Of a DNA stretch of 64,000 bases, positions 6,174-14,683 are shown piece by piece (the stretch's first letter is position 1; each line of letters opens with the position of its first letter). Under the pieces are notes generated by a model. It ran no database searches and was not told the DNA's origin. It saw only the letters and a list, made by a program, of their open reading frames with translations. Made by a program: the position numbers and the translations under genes. This DNA comes from JADKIH01 sp964595205 (GTDB taxonomy: Bacteria > Bacteroidota > Bacteroidia > AKYH767-A > 2013-40CM-41-45): assembly GCA_964595205.1 (NCBI GenBank), contig CAZQOQ010000002.1, positions 169,404-233,403 of the forward strand, read 5' to 3'.

Positions 6174-9100
6174 TGGCATATATACCAAAAGAGAAAGTTG
6201 ATATTGTCCCACGTGTTGTGGCATTAAATAACCGTGTTGTAGAGTCTAACTTAGATGATGTTTATTTATTTAGAGACGGCGATACAACAAGTGGTTATTA
6301 TTATTTCAATGGGCAAATGTATGTATTCTCACTAAGTGCAAATACATTCAGTGCTTACACTGCAACAACTCAGGTATTAAGTTCAACCACAATAAGTGCA
6401 ACAACTTATTATAGTGGAGCTACACCGCTTTCACAAATATTTGTAACAACCGGGCAAACATTATTCAATGGTACTGGTTCAACGGTCCCATTATTTATTA
6501 ATCGAAGTGGAACAACTTTATATTTCAATACACTTTCAGGTAACAATATTACAATTACACAAGCCAATGGAGTAATTACTTTATCAGCTAACACACAAGC
6601 GGGTCAATCGTATTCAGGAACAAATAAAGGCGATGGAGTAAATATTTATACTGGCAACACGGGTTCAACATTTTTCTTTCGTACTCTCTCAGGTTCCAGT
6701 GCGATAACAATAACCCAGGTCGGTGACTTAATTCATGTGCAAGATAACATGAATGGTTCCAATATTGGTAGTGGTTCACAAGTGTTTTCTTCGAGGTCAA
6801 ATAACTTATTACAATTCCGTTCAATTTATGGTGCAGGTGGAACGAGTGTAAGCACGGTTGGTAACTCAATTAAAATTCAAACGGGTACAATACCAACTAT
6901 ACCGCCGGGTGCTTATCTATGGACCACTGGGTATGGTACTAATTCATTGCGTACAAATAATGGATATACGCAAATCTTGACACCTTATTCCCAATATAGT
7001 ATTGTAGCAGGTAAATTAAATATAGCTCACAGTAAATATACAGCAATATTGAATGGAGATAAGAACTATATTAATGAATTCGGAGCAAATGAACATCGTG
7101 GCGAATTTAATGCTATTGCAAACGGATATAAAAATTATATTTACAGTTCAAAAAAATCAATAATTGGTAACGGTTACTATAATAAAATAATCCTAAGTTA
7201 TTTTTCAAGTATTCTAAATGGTTATTTAAACTCAATCAATACTGATTACAACATAACATACAATGCTTATAATCGAAGTAGACATAATACTATTTTGAAT
7301 GGTATACAAAACCAAATTACATCAAGCAAGGCACCTTATAGCCGTTATAATACAATTGCAAATGGTGATGAAAATAGAATTGAAAGCAGTAAAGCAAGTT
7401 CAATTTTAGCCGGTCGTGCTCATTACATTGATGTTGCAAATTATTCAGCAATAATTGGAGGTACTTCTTTATCATTGAATGATAGTAATACTGTATTAGT
7501 TCCTTACTTGCAAATTGCAAATGTTTCAAGCGGCGGTAATTATATGCTAACATGGAACAACTCAAATAGAAAAGTTTATAGAACAACTTTACCGGGTGCA
7601 CCGGGTGAAGCAAACACGGCAAGTAATCTTGGTGGAGTTGGTTTATATTTTAATAAAGTTGGTGTTGATTTAAGATTTCGTGGATTAAGTGCAGGGACCG
7701 GCATAGGAATTACACAGCAAACAAATACGGTAACTATTACTTACACGGGTTCAACATCAAGTGCAACACCGGGTGGTTCAAACATTCCGGGGCTTAATAC
7801 TTATACCGGTGGAACATTAACAGCGCAAACAATTAATATAAGTGCACTCACTTCAATTAACTCATTGACCGTTTCCGGGTCTACTGGATTGAACACTCTT
7901 AGTGCAGTAACATTAAGTGCTAATACCATTGTAAGCGGTTCAACAAACCTTTACAATGTGTTTACTCCAATAGGTTCAATTAGTGGAATAAATGCAAGCA
8001 CACAAGGTTATAAGATTTATACAGGTAACACAATCAATAATAACTTAGCATTTAGAACACTCGTTGCAAGTGGTGGTACGACTATGGCACAAACAAGTGC
8101 TAATACAATTGTTATTTATTCACCACCGGTTCCACTTGGAGCATCAAGATGGACAATAGGAGACTATGGAGTAAATCCATATAGTTCAATTAAGTCATTG
8201 CAAAGTGGATTAAATTATATTGACGGTCGTTACTCATTAGTAGCGGGGCATGGTGCTTATGTAATTAAAGCAAACTATTCATTTGTTCACGGGTATATGT
8301 CACGGGTTGGTACTGGTAATTCAATGAGTATTATTACCGGTCATTACAATTATATTTCAGGTTCAAATTATGCAAGTATTATTAATGGTAATACAAACCA
8401 AATTTATTCTCATTCATACGGTCTAATTGCTAATGGAATTGCAAATAAAATTTATTCAACTGCCGGTATTGGTCAAAATTCAACTATCTTAAATGGTAGT
8501 AGCAATAGAATATTAAAAAATGCTAATGGTGGAAACTTTTCGACCGTACTAAACGGATTTAATCATTTTATTTCAGGTGCAAGTTATTCATCAATCGTAG
8601 GAGGTGTAAGTAATATTGTAAGTGGCAATCATTCGGCAATTATAGGTGGAACCGGCGCAACACTTTCATTCTCTAAATCCGTGCTTTTACCTTATGCACA
8701 CATTAACCATGTGCCGAATGCATCCGGTACAAGCTATGCACTATTATGGAATAGTGCAACAAAGAGAGTACATAAATCAAATGCAAGTGTTCATACAAAT
8801 GTTAGTGCAAACATTTCAGCAAATGCTATCAGTGCAACCACTGTAAGTGCAAGTACATTATATTCCGGTACAACGGAGTTAAGTAAATTGTTTCCATATG
8901 ATTTTAATTTTTATCGTAAAGTTGGTACTGGTTCAACTATTGGTGAAAGATGGTATCATACAACTGGTATCGGTGGAACACCAACATCAATTTCAACAAC
9001 GGTTAATACAATGTATTTGGTGCCTTACATTGTGCCTCATACAATTAAGTTAGATAGGTTAGCAATCAATTGTACAACAACTGGTACAAGTGCAAATGCA

Positions 9101-9460
9101 CAAATAGGAATTTACAATGCTGATAGTTTACAACTAAATCCAACAACACTTGTATTGGATGCAGGTAGTGTAAGTTTACAAACAACCGGAATAAAGAGTA
9201 TAACAATTAATCAAACTCTAAGCGGCGGCTTGTATTACATGGCTTTCATTTGTACGGGTGGAACTCCACAAGTAACGGGTTTAAGTACGGTTAACATGTT
9301 ACCGATTTTCGGTTATAGCAGTGCGCTTACTGGTAGTGTTGCGGGTACAAACCTGAATATTACCGGTGCGAATTATGGACCATTACCAACTGATTTAACA
9401 ACCAGTGCAGTAACAGTAAGTACAAACACTGCACCAATGGTATTTTCAAGATTGACTTAA
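6173..9460 (+). CDS. Large phage fibre/adhesin with two repeated beta-helical halves
   Basis: The 1,095-residue protein has an N-terminal attachment part with LFRDGDTTSGYYYFNGQMY, then low-complexity Ser/Thr/Gly segments. Two long regions (about 240-470 and 655-870) consist of short repeats of the type SILNGxxNxI, TIANGxxNRI and SAIIGG, typical of left-handed beta-helix or trimeric head-domain adhesins. Both regions end with the same pattern: YSAIIGGTSLSLNDSNTVLVPYLQI and HSAIIGGTGATLSFSKSVLLPYAHI. The last 190 residues look like a jelly-roll receptor-binding domain. This should be the host-recognition fibre, probably trimeric. The start overlaps the previous gene by one base, and a small 55-residue gene follows. 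Confidence 0.75.
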   Translation: MAYIPKEKVDIVPRVVALNNRVVESNLDDVYLFRDGDTTSGYYYFNGQMYVFSLSANTFSAYTATTQVLSSTTISATTYYSGATPLSQIFVTTGQTLFNGTGSTVPLFINRSGTTLYFNTLSGNNITITQANGVITLSANTQAGQSYSGTNKGDGVNIYTGNTGSTFFFRTLSGSSAITITQVGDLIHVQDNMNGSNIGSGSQVFSSRSNNLLQFRSIYGAGGTSVSTVGNSIKIQTGTIPTIPPGAYLWTTGYGTNSLRTNNGYTQILTPYSQYSIVAGKLNIAHSKYTAILNGDKNYINEFGANEHRGEFNAIANGYKNYIYSSKKSIIGNGYYNKIILSYFSSILNGYLNSINTDYNITYNAYNRSRHNTILNGIQNQITSSKAPYSRYNTIANGDENRIESSKASSILAGRAHYIDVANYSAIIGGTSLSLNDSNTVLVPYLQIANVSSGGNYMLTWNNSNRKVYRTTLPGAPGEANTASNLGGVGLYFNKVGVDLRFRGLSAGTGIGITQQTNTVTITYTGSTSSATPGGSNIPGLNTYTGGTLTAQTINISALTSINSLTVSGSTGLNTLSAVTLSANTIVSGSTNLYNVFTPIGSISGINASTQGYKIYTGNTINNNLAFRTLVASGGTTMAQTSANTIVIYSPPVPLGASRWTIGDYGVNPYSSIKSLQSGLNYIDGRYSLVAGHGAYVIKANYSFVHGYMSRVGTGNSMSIITGHYNYISGSNYASIINGNTNQIYSHSYGLIANGIANKIYSTAGIGQNSTILNGSSNRILKNANGGNFSTVLNGFNHFISGASYSSIVGGVSNIVSGNHSAIIGGTGATLSFSKSVLLPYAHINHVPNASGTSYALLWNSATKRVHKSNASVHTNVSANISANAISATTVSASTLYSGTTELSKLFPYDFNFYRKVGTGSTIGERWYHTTGIGGTPTSISTTVNTMYLVPYIVPHTIKLDRLAINCTTTGTSANAQIGIYNADSLQLNPTTLVLDAGSVSLQTTGIKSITINQTLSGGLYYMAFICTGGTPQVTGLSTVNMLPIFGYSSALTGSVAGTNLNITGANYGPLPTDLTTSAVTVSTNTAPMVFSRLT

Positions 9461-9472
9461 TATTTATTTATC

Positions 9473-9640
9473 ATGAGAGTAGAAGAGTATGCACCGGATG
9501 AAAACGGTAACAATGTATTAATAAACGTGTATGAGATTGATGACCCAATTACACCAAGTCATGAAGATTTAGAAACACGAGCCAATGAACTAATTGCGGA
9601 ATTACAAGACGTATTAGCACGTTTGCAAATGCCCTTTTAA
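9473..9640 (+). CDS. Small 55-residue phage protein after the fibre
   Basis: The frame begins at ATG 9,473, twelve bases after the fibre stop, and runs 55 codons. The product is acidic: MRVEEYAPDENGNNVLINVYEIDDP at the N-terminus and a predicted C-terminal helix (LETRANELIAELQDVLARLQ) with heptad-like leucines. Tight spacing after the fibre gene suggests cotranslation and perhaps a fibre-associated or trimer-assisting role, but no family is recognised. The next gene restarts with a 14-mer motif. Confidence 0.6.
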   Translation: MRVEEYAPDENGNNVLINVYEIDDPITPSHEDLETRANELIAELQDVLARLQMPF

Positions 9641-9663
9641 AGTTGAACGATTTTTAGATAATC

Positions 9664-9677
9664 CATTTTATAGGTAT
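9664..9677 (+). promoter_or_regulatory. Phage 14-mer motif, copy 4
   Basis: Exact CATTTTATAGGTAT, 16 bp upstream of the portal ATG at 9,694 and 23 bp after the stop of the 55-residue gene. Confidence 0.65.
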
Positions 9678-9693
9678 AAACAATACCTATTGA

Positions 9694-11208
9694 ATGAAAT
9701 TATTTAAAGTTGATTTGGCTAAGTTTAATGAAGCTGATAAGTATATTGGACCAAACAAAGAAGTTAGTTTTTCTCTAAAGCAAAATGAAGATTTTGTTAG
9801 ATGGGGTCCTAATAATGACCTTTGTTATTGGCTTGCAAATTTAGCTACAGCCCCTATCCATAGTTCACTAATTAAGTACAAAGCAACGCTAATTGCGGGT
9901 GCAGGATTTTTAGTTGATGAAGAGAAAAATAAAGATTTAGCTGAGTTCATAAAAACGAATAAGCTTAATCAGCTATTGAATAAGTTAGCACAAGACATGG
10001 CTACATTCAATGCTTTCACTGCACAAATATTATTTAATGAAAAAGGTAATTACATAGGTAAAGTTGTATACAATCCTATGTGTTCATTTCGTCCTCAGTA
10101 TAGCGATGAACCAACTTACTGTTATCTTTCAAAGGATTGGAGACAAAAAAATAAAAAAGCATTTGCGCCAATTAAAGTTGATTTATTCAACCCTGAAAAT
10201 ATTAATGATGTTACCAAACCTCAAATATATTATTGGTATAAGGAAACACCGGGAAATTATTTTTTGCCCGTTGAAGATTACCGGGGCGGTCTTGATTATA
10301 TTCAATTACAAAGTGCACTATCAACATTCTCATTAAGTAGTGTAAGAAATAATTTTCTTCTAAGTGGTATACTTCACCAAAAAGATTTAGATGATGATGA
10401 GACAATAGCATTTAAGCAAGACGTTAAAAGAGAATTTACCGGTGAAGAAAATGCAAATATGTTAATGGTAACGAATGGAGAAAACCCACCAATATTCATT
10501 CCTATACCAAGCAACAACAATGCGGACGTTTACAAAGCAGTTGATGAAAATGCAGTACAAAAAATTTGCAGTGTACACAATCTTAATTCACCAACACTGG
10601 CAGGTTTACCAACACAAGGTGCAAACTTTGGCACGAGTGAATTATCCATAGCGTTTGAATATTTTGTAAACACAACAATACGTTCTTTACAATTACCTAT
10701 TCTTGATTTCTTTAATGAAATATTTCGTTTCAACAAGTTAATTGATGACAATGAATATATCAGTATAGAGTCATTGAATGCAGTTCAATTTAAGTTTGAT
10801 TCTAATGTACTCTTATCGGTCCTTTCAAAAAACGAATTGCGTGCTGAAATGGGTTATGGTCCTCGTGAAGATGGAAACAACATTGGCAATTCACCAATTC
10901 AAACGCAAGTAAATATTACAAACCCGTCAACTACACCTTCAAGTGATACACAACCAACCAACGATGTTACAAAACCTGAGAGGTCAAAACTATTTGACTT
11001 AGCCGGTGGATTAGACTCATTAGCAAGATACCAACAACAAGTAACAGCCGGGTTAATTCCATTGGACATTGCAGTAAATGCACTAATGAAATTTTTCTTG
11101 TTACCGGAAAATGAAGCACGTGCATTATTACCAAGTGAAGAAAGTATAGTACCAACGTTAGAAGATAATTCGACCAAATCAAATACACCAAATACACCTA
11201 ACCAATAA
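9694..11208 (+). CDS. Phage portal protein
   Basis: The 504-residue product fits the size of tailed-phage portals. Supporting sequence: an N-terminal WGPNNDLCYWLANLATAPIHSSLIKYKATLIAG segment (read in two parts around residues 36-68), as in portals of Bacteroidota phages, then a mixed wing/clip region, LSTFSLSSVRNNFLLSGIL near 210-228, and a stem-like helix around 320-350 (ELSIAFEYFVNTTIRSLQLP). The C-terminal ~110 residues are Thr/Asn/Pro-rich and then helical. The portal forms the dodecameric DNA gate at the capsid vertex. It is placed after the capsid, tube and fibre genes rather than before the protease, which is unusual. It overlaps the next start by one base. Confidence 0.75.
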   Translation: MKLFKVDLAKFNEADKYIGPNKEVSFSLKQNEDFVRWGPNNDLCYWLANLATAPIHSSLIKYKATLIAGAGFLVDEEKNKDLAEFIKTNKLNQLLNKLAQDMATFNAFTAQILFNEKGNYIGKVVYNPMCSFRPQYSDEPTYCYLSKDWRQKNKKAFAPIKVDLFNPENINDVTKPQIYYWYKETPGNYFLPVEDYRGGLDYIQLQSALSTFSLSSVRNNFLLSGILHQKDLDDDETIAFKQDVKREFTGEENANMLMVTNGENPPIFIPIPSNNNADVYKAVDENAVQKICSVHNLNSPTLAGLPTQGANFGTSELSIAFEYFVNTTIRSLQLPILDFFNEIFRFNKLIDDNEYISIESLNAVQFKFDSNVLLSVLSKNELRAEMGYGPREDGNNIGNSPIQTQVNITNPSTTPSSDTQPTNDVTKPERSKLFDLAGGLDSLARYQQQVTAGLIPLDIAVNALMKFFLLPENEARALLPSEESIVPTLEDNSTKSNTPNTPNQ

Positions 11209-11789
11209 TGGCAACAATAAGATTTATTACAAGTGGAGACTTAACAAGTATTACAGTCATTCAAAAGAATGTACAAGCAAGCTTGTTAGAGCCGTTTATT
11301 GATACTGCACAACTACACATTAGAGATGTATTAGGGCTTGCACAATATGAAGCACTTTGTAATGATGTAAGTGCAAATGGTCTAAGCGGTGTAACCGGAA
11401 GCAATTCAACATTACTTACAAAGATTAAACCGGCATTATGTTTTGCAACTTGGTTAGATGCAATGCCGTTTCTTGACTCGAAGTTTACAAACAAAGGTAT
11501 TGTGCATAAGGATAGTGAAAACTCTACAACCGTTGATGATGCTAAATTCATTCGTCTCATGAGTGCAGTTAAGAACTGGAAAGAAAAATACACTGAAGAG
11601 TTATTAATATTCCTTCGCAATAATAAAGATACTTACTCACTGTGGCGTGAAGATGTTTGGGAAGTTGAGCAAAGATATAGCGGTGCAACAACTTCAAATT
11701 CCAAACTAAGAAATAGAGGTGGAATTATTTTCGACCGTTATTATCCTAACTCTAACGGCTATGATGATTTATTAAACAAGTACAACTAA
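11208..11789 (+). CDS. Phage head-tail connector-like protein (DUF6712-like)
   Basis: The product is 193 residues and overlaps the portal stop by one base, so the two are coupled. Its N-terminal half (SLLEPFIDTAQLHIRDVLG followed by LAQYEALCND) resembles the helical gp6/DUF6712-type adaptors of Bacteroidota phages, which dock beneath the portal and join head to tail. The C-terminal half has a long basic/aromatic helix (NWKEKYTEELLIFLRNNKD) and ends DRYYPNSNGYDDLLNKYN. Position right after the portal is what a connector would have. The call is family resemblance plus context. Confidence 0.55.
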   Translation: MATIRFITSGDLTSITVIQKNVQASLLEPFIDTAQLHIRDVLGLAQYEALCNDVSANGLSGVTGSNSTLLTKIKPALCFATWLDAMPFLDSKFTNKGIVHKDSENSTTVDDAKFIRLMSAVKNWKEKYTEELLIFLRNNKDTYSLWREDVWEVEQRYSGATTSNSKLRNRGGIIFDRYYPNSNGYDDLLNKYN

Positions 11790-11791
11790 AA

Positions 11792-12007
11792 ATGAATTCT
11801 AACAATAATCTTTTTCATTCTTGTCTACTTTGGTGCTTTGCACAAGTATCATTTATTAGTGCTACAATAATGCCTCACTTAGAAGTTATCTTTAAATGCC
11901 TTTCTATCATTTCAGTGTTAATGGTCATTGTGATTAACACAAAATCGTTCATTGCCCGGTGTAAAGAGCTTTGGCACCGGCTAACCAATAAAAGGAAAAA
12001 ACGCTAA
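11792..12007 (+). CDS. Small membrane protein, holin candidate
   Basis: This 71-residue protein starts two bases after the connector stop. Two hydrophobic segments are visible (about 9-27, LWCFAQVSFISATIM, and 33-49, CLSIISVLMVIVIN), followed by a strongly basic tail ending NKRKKR. Small size, two membrane segments and a charged C-terminus are the general features of holins and of small phage membrane proteins. No endolysin gene is seen next to it, so lysis is only a possibility. Confidence 0.5.
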   Translation: MNSNNNLFHSCLLWCFAQVSFISATIMPHLEVIFKCLSIISVLMVIVINTKSFIARCKELWHRLTNKRKKR

Positions 12008-12072
12008 TTCGTTTTAAAATCCCACTCCATAAGTGAAAGTGTAACAATTTTTCGGTTTCACGTTTAAATTAA

Positions 12073-12372
12073 GTGGAAAGGTCTACTATACAAAAGATTG
12101 AAGAGCTTAGCAATAAGATTGATAAGCTTACCGCCCTTATTGAAAAGGGTAAAGAAGAAATTCTTACCTCTAAAAAGGTTTGTGATATGTTAGATATTAG
12201 CGATGTTACCCTATGGAAATTGGACAAAGAAGGTGTGACCATTCCAATACCCATTGCACCAAATTCAAAAAGCAAATATTATTTACTCAGTGATATAATG
12301 AATATATTCTTAATACAACGACATAAGAAGAGTAATAGAAAACCACCGATTAACCAAAGTTATAAACTTTAG
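12073..12372 (+). CDS. Excisionase-like HTH protein
   Basis: The 99-residue frame begins with GTG at 12,073. An N-terminal coiled coil (QKIEELSNKIDKLTALIEKG) is followed by an HTH_17/MerR-like DNA-binding unit: EILTSKKVCDMLDISDVTLW, then KLDKEGVTIPIPI and SKYYLLSDIMNIF. This arrangement is common in the small excisionase/regulator proteins that sit beside Bacteroidota tyrosine integrases. It is convergent with the integrase and the two 3' ends overlap by 23 bp. A probable role is directing excision or repressing the integrase. A short inverted repeat (GTGAAA...TTTCAC, about 12,033-12,056) lies just upstream and may be an operator. Confidence 0.65.
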   Translation: MERSTIQKIEELSNKIDKLTALIEKGKEEILTSKKVCDMLDISDVTLWKLDKEGVTIPIPIAPNSKSKYYLLSDIMNIFLIQRHKKSNRKPPINQSYKL

Positions 12373-13675
12373 ACATAGTTTCGTGGTACATATTTAAATC
12401 ATCGGAGCTACTGCTCTTTACATACTTAAAGAATGAAGCAGTGGTAACGTGTCCGGTTAATTCCATGATGAGCTTTACACTTAGTCCCGCATGAAATGAG
12501 TTAGTCGCAAATGAACGGCGACAACAATGGCTTGTCATTGCGGAATAAAAAGGTTTACTATTAATATCTTCTTTGTTACCTCGTGTAATACGTTTACTTA
12601 TATCCCACTCCCATTTCAACAATTGACCAATAGCTTTAAAACTCTCATTGAATTTTTGATTAGAATTTAATTGTGGCCACTTGTGCTTATACCTTTCATA
12701 TATTTCTTTGAGCGGTGGTAGCACTGGCAATTGAATATGCTTCTTAGTTTTTTGCGTCCAAATATTCAACACTTCTATTTGCTTACCATCTTTCAATTTT
12801 ACTTTTGTTACATTACCTAACCGGTTCCAATCCTGAAAACGTAACCCGGTCATTAATCCAACAACGGCTAAATCTTTTGTTAGTTGTAAACCTTCACGAT
12901 GTTTTTTCTTGAGGTCTAACTTTACTAACTCTTCTATCATTTCCGGGGTCAAATAAATTGTATCACTTGTTTCTTCTTCAATACGTAAATCTTTGTTATC
13001 GGTATAATCAATACTACACACTATGCCTTGCTTTTGTGCAAGCTTTATAAACTTTCTAACGTCTTTCTTATAGCGGTAAATGCTATTAACCGCTAAGGTC
13101 TTTTTCAACTTACCGGTCTTACTATCATAAATTTTTTCCGCACTCTTAAAGAAGTCTAATAGTATAGGTAAGGTGAGTGTTTCAAATAAAAGCTTTGTAT
13201 TGTTCTTTCTTTCATATTCAACAAGCTTATTAAGAACTGAGGTATACCCCTTAGATGTATTGTATTTTATTTCATTCTTAAAAAGATAATCTTCAATAAA
13301 GTTTACAATACTGGTATGTGTGCTTATATCTTGTACGGCTTTGTTCTCTTTATTTTGATGCGTTACTAATCCGCTCTTTATTTGTTCGGGTGAAGGTGTC
13401 ACACCTGCATTGATATAACGATTGTAAACAAGTAATATGTCACGCTCTAAGTTATCTAACTTAGCATTCAATTTATTTTTATCATTACCACTTGTTATTC
13501 GTTGCTTTTCATTATCCCACCTATTACTTTCTATACCGGTAATACCGGTACCCATTTTTAAGCTAATGTTTTTAGGCTTATCACTATCATCTTTTTTAAT
13601 AGCATAGCCATACCGCCATTGTACATAGATTGCTTTGCGGTCCTCGTCATAATTAAAGTTAACTTTGTCTTTCAT
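12350..13675 (-). CDS. Tyrosine recombinase (phage integrase)
   Basis: The start at 13,675 (MKDKVNFNYDEDRKAIYVQW) gives 441 residues and a normal arm-binding domain; an in-frame ATG at 13,732 would add 19 unlikely residues. Catalytic features of tyrosine recombinases are visible: the first arginine in GLMTGLRFQDW, a lysine in the beta-hairpin region (TQKTKKHIQLP), the HxxR pair in SHCCRRSFATNSFHAGLS, the ELTGH histidine and the tyrosine in SFFKYVK. The order is arm-binding, core-binding (SAM-like, about 130-245) and catalytic domain (about 255-435). It integrates and excises the element. Upstream repeats at 13,717-13,743 may be its binding sites. It overlaps the excisionase-like gene tail to tail. 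Confidence 0.9.
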   Translation of the reverse strand: MKDKVNFNYDEDRKAIYVQWRYGYAIKKDDSDKPKNISLKMGTGITGIESNRWDNEKQRITSGNDKNKLNAKLDNLERDILLVYNRYINAGVTPSPEQIKSGLVTHQNKENKAVQDISTHTSIVNFIEDYLFKNEIKYNTSKGYTSVLNKLVEYERKNNTKLLFETLTLPILLDFFKSAEKIYDSKTGKLKKTLAVNSIYRYKKDVRKFIKLAQKQGIVCSIDYTDNKDLRIEEETSDTIYLTPEMIEELVKLDLKKKHREGLQLTKDLAVVGLMTGLRFQDWNRLGNVTKVKLKDGKQIEVLNIWTQKTKKHIQLPVLPPLKEIYERYKHKWPQLNSNQKFNESFKAIGQLLKWEWDISKRITRGNKEDINSKPFYSAMTSHCCRRSFATNSFHAGLSVKLIMELTGHVTTASFFKYVKSSSSDDLNMYHETMSKVYNFG

Positions 13676-13716
13676 AACGTATTTGGGTTTTGGTATCCGA
13701 AAGATAAAAAAAGTGT

Positions 13717-13743
13717 TACACATGTGTAGCATTTGTGTAGCAT
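13717..13743. repeat. Palindrome and direct repeats upstream of integrase, candidate Int sites
   Basis: A perfect 12-bp palindrome TACACATGTGTA (13,717-13,728) overlaps the first of two exact TGTGTAGCAT repeats (13,723-13,732 and 13,734-13,743) spaced 11 bp apart, about one helical turn. They lie at the edge of the element just upstream of the integrase gene. Confidence 0.5.
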
Positions 13744-13856
13744 AACTTTTAATTAAGTTGGGTTAAGAATGGCTAAATTGAATTAAAATCTAAGAAGTAA
13801 GACTTGGCAAGCAGCGAAAAGGGGCTAAAAAAATCACCGCACGGGCTACGAATTTC

Positions 13857-13911
13857 AGTCTGAGTCTGAGGATTGAGTCTGTTTGACGGACTCAGACTCA
13901 GACTTTTTTTT
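13857..13911 (+). terminator. Strong hairpin terminator at the element-chromosome boundary
   Basis: AGTCTGAGTCTGAG (13,857-13,870) and CTCAGACTCAGACT (13,891-13,904) form a perfect 14-bp stem followed by a run of T. The T-tract is on the plus strand, where no rightward gene directly precedes it, so it may insulate chromosome and element. Confidence 0.7.
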
Positions 13912-13979
13912 GCCTTTTTGAGTTTGAGTTTTAAATGTGGTTTTACACAGTTGCTTTGAAACTGCTCACAATTCCCTGC

Positions 13980-14675
13980 TCACATGGCTTCCTTCCCGGT
14001 TCGTTCGCGTTCAAACTGGAAACCAAGTCTTTTGCCGGTTTCAATTCGCGACTGTATACTTGCTTCAAGTATGTCTTTTACAGAAATCTCCGGAATACTT
14101 TCAAACGGCGGCGTAAAAGGATCGAAATCCAGGCTGTATAAAATGGCCGTCTCTATAATGTTTTTAATGTTTTCCGAATCCAAAACGGTAGAAGGGAAAT
14201 CACTGTATAAGTAACTCACCTGCCTGTTGCCCTCTACGAAATAATGCCTCTCGTTATTCACAAAAATTCTGGAGATCAGATAGCCGACATCGTTGACGCG
14301 ATTATATTTAAAGCTGTCGGATAAAAAATTATATATAAAAATTTTACCGCAATAGGCCCGCTTCCTGTCCTGCTGGACGTATTTAGATTTCCAGATGGGA
14401 TGCGAACTGTCGAATGTGAAAACGTTCGTGTGCATTACAAACAAAAGTGTTTCATCCGAGAGCGTAAATTCGGCTTCAAACTCTCCGCTGTCTTTATAAA
14501 TTACCGGTATTTCTTTGCTAATTTTTTTAACGCCTGACTTCAGATCATCAGCCAGTTTCGAGAGCGTTTTTTTTATCTCTGAAAAAATTTCTTTCGTATG
14601 ATTAAAAACTTCCTGCTTGAGCAGGACCTTTTCCTCCAGCAACTTTAAAATTCTATCATTCGACTGCTCTGACAT
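13980..14675 (-). CDS. Conserved hypothetical protein downstream of proS
   Basis: The preferred start is ATG 14,675 (MSEQSNDRILKLLEEKVLLK), 8 bp after the proS stop; an in-frame ATG at 14,687 would overlap proS. The product has about 231 residues: an N-terminal coiled coil (to about residue 50), then an alpha/beta region with FEAEFTLSDETLLFVMHTNV, RKRAYCGKIFIYNF and SYLYSDFPSTVLDSENI. No enzymatic motif is recognised. I recall similar uncharacterised proteins in Bacteroidota, but cannot name a family. It is very probably cotranscribed with proS. Confidence 0.7.
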   Translation of the reverse strand: MSEQSNDRILKLLEEKVLLKQEVFNHTKEIFSEIKKTLSKLADDLKSGVKKISKEIPVIYKDSGEFEAEFTLSDETLLFVMHTNVFTFDSSHPIWKSKYVQQDRKRAYCGKIFIYNFLSDSFKYNRVNDVGYLISRIFVNNERHYFVEGNRQVSYLYSDFPSTVLDSENIKNIIETAILYSLDFDPFTPPFESIPEISVKDILEASIQSRIETGKRLGFQFERERTGKEAM

Positions 14676-14683
14676 TCTTATGA

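Larger units (their letters stand above)
1..13800. mobile_element. Right end of an AT-rich prophage or integrative phage element
   Basis: This segment is visibly AT-richer than the DNA to its right and carries capsid protease, major capsid, tail, fibre, portal and connector genes together with an excisionase-like protein and a tyrosine integrase. The left end is outside the window and no terminase is visible, so completeness cannot be judged. The integrase lies at the right edge, as in many integrated phages. The right boundary is placed between the integrase upstream region (13,743) and the terminator at 13,857, where composition changes. No tRNA target and no attL/attR pair could be identified, so the end is approximate. 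The virion genes look intact. Confidence 0.85.

Noticed and set aside
6588..6869. Leftward frames inside the fibre gene
   Set aside because: They are antisense shadows of a repetitive Thr/Ser/Gly-rich gene, with no start context or domain.
13741..13860. Possible tRNA or tmRNA target at the right end of the element
   Set aside because: I looked for a T-arm GGTTCGA-like sequence and CCA end and found no cloverleaf on either strand.
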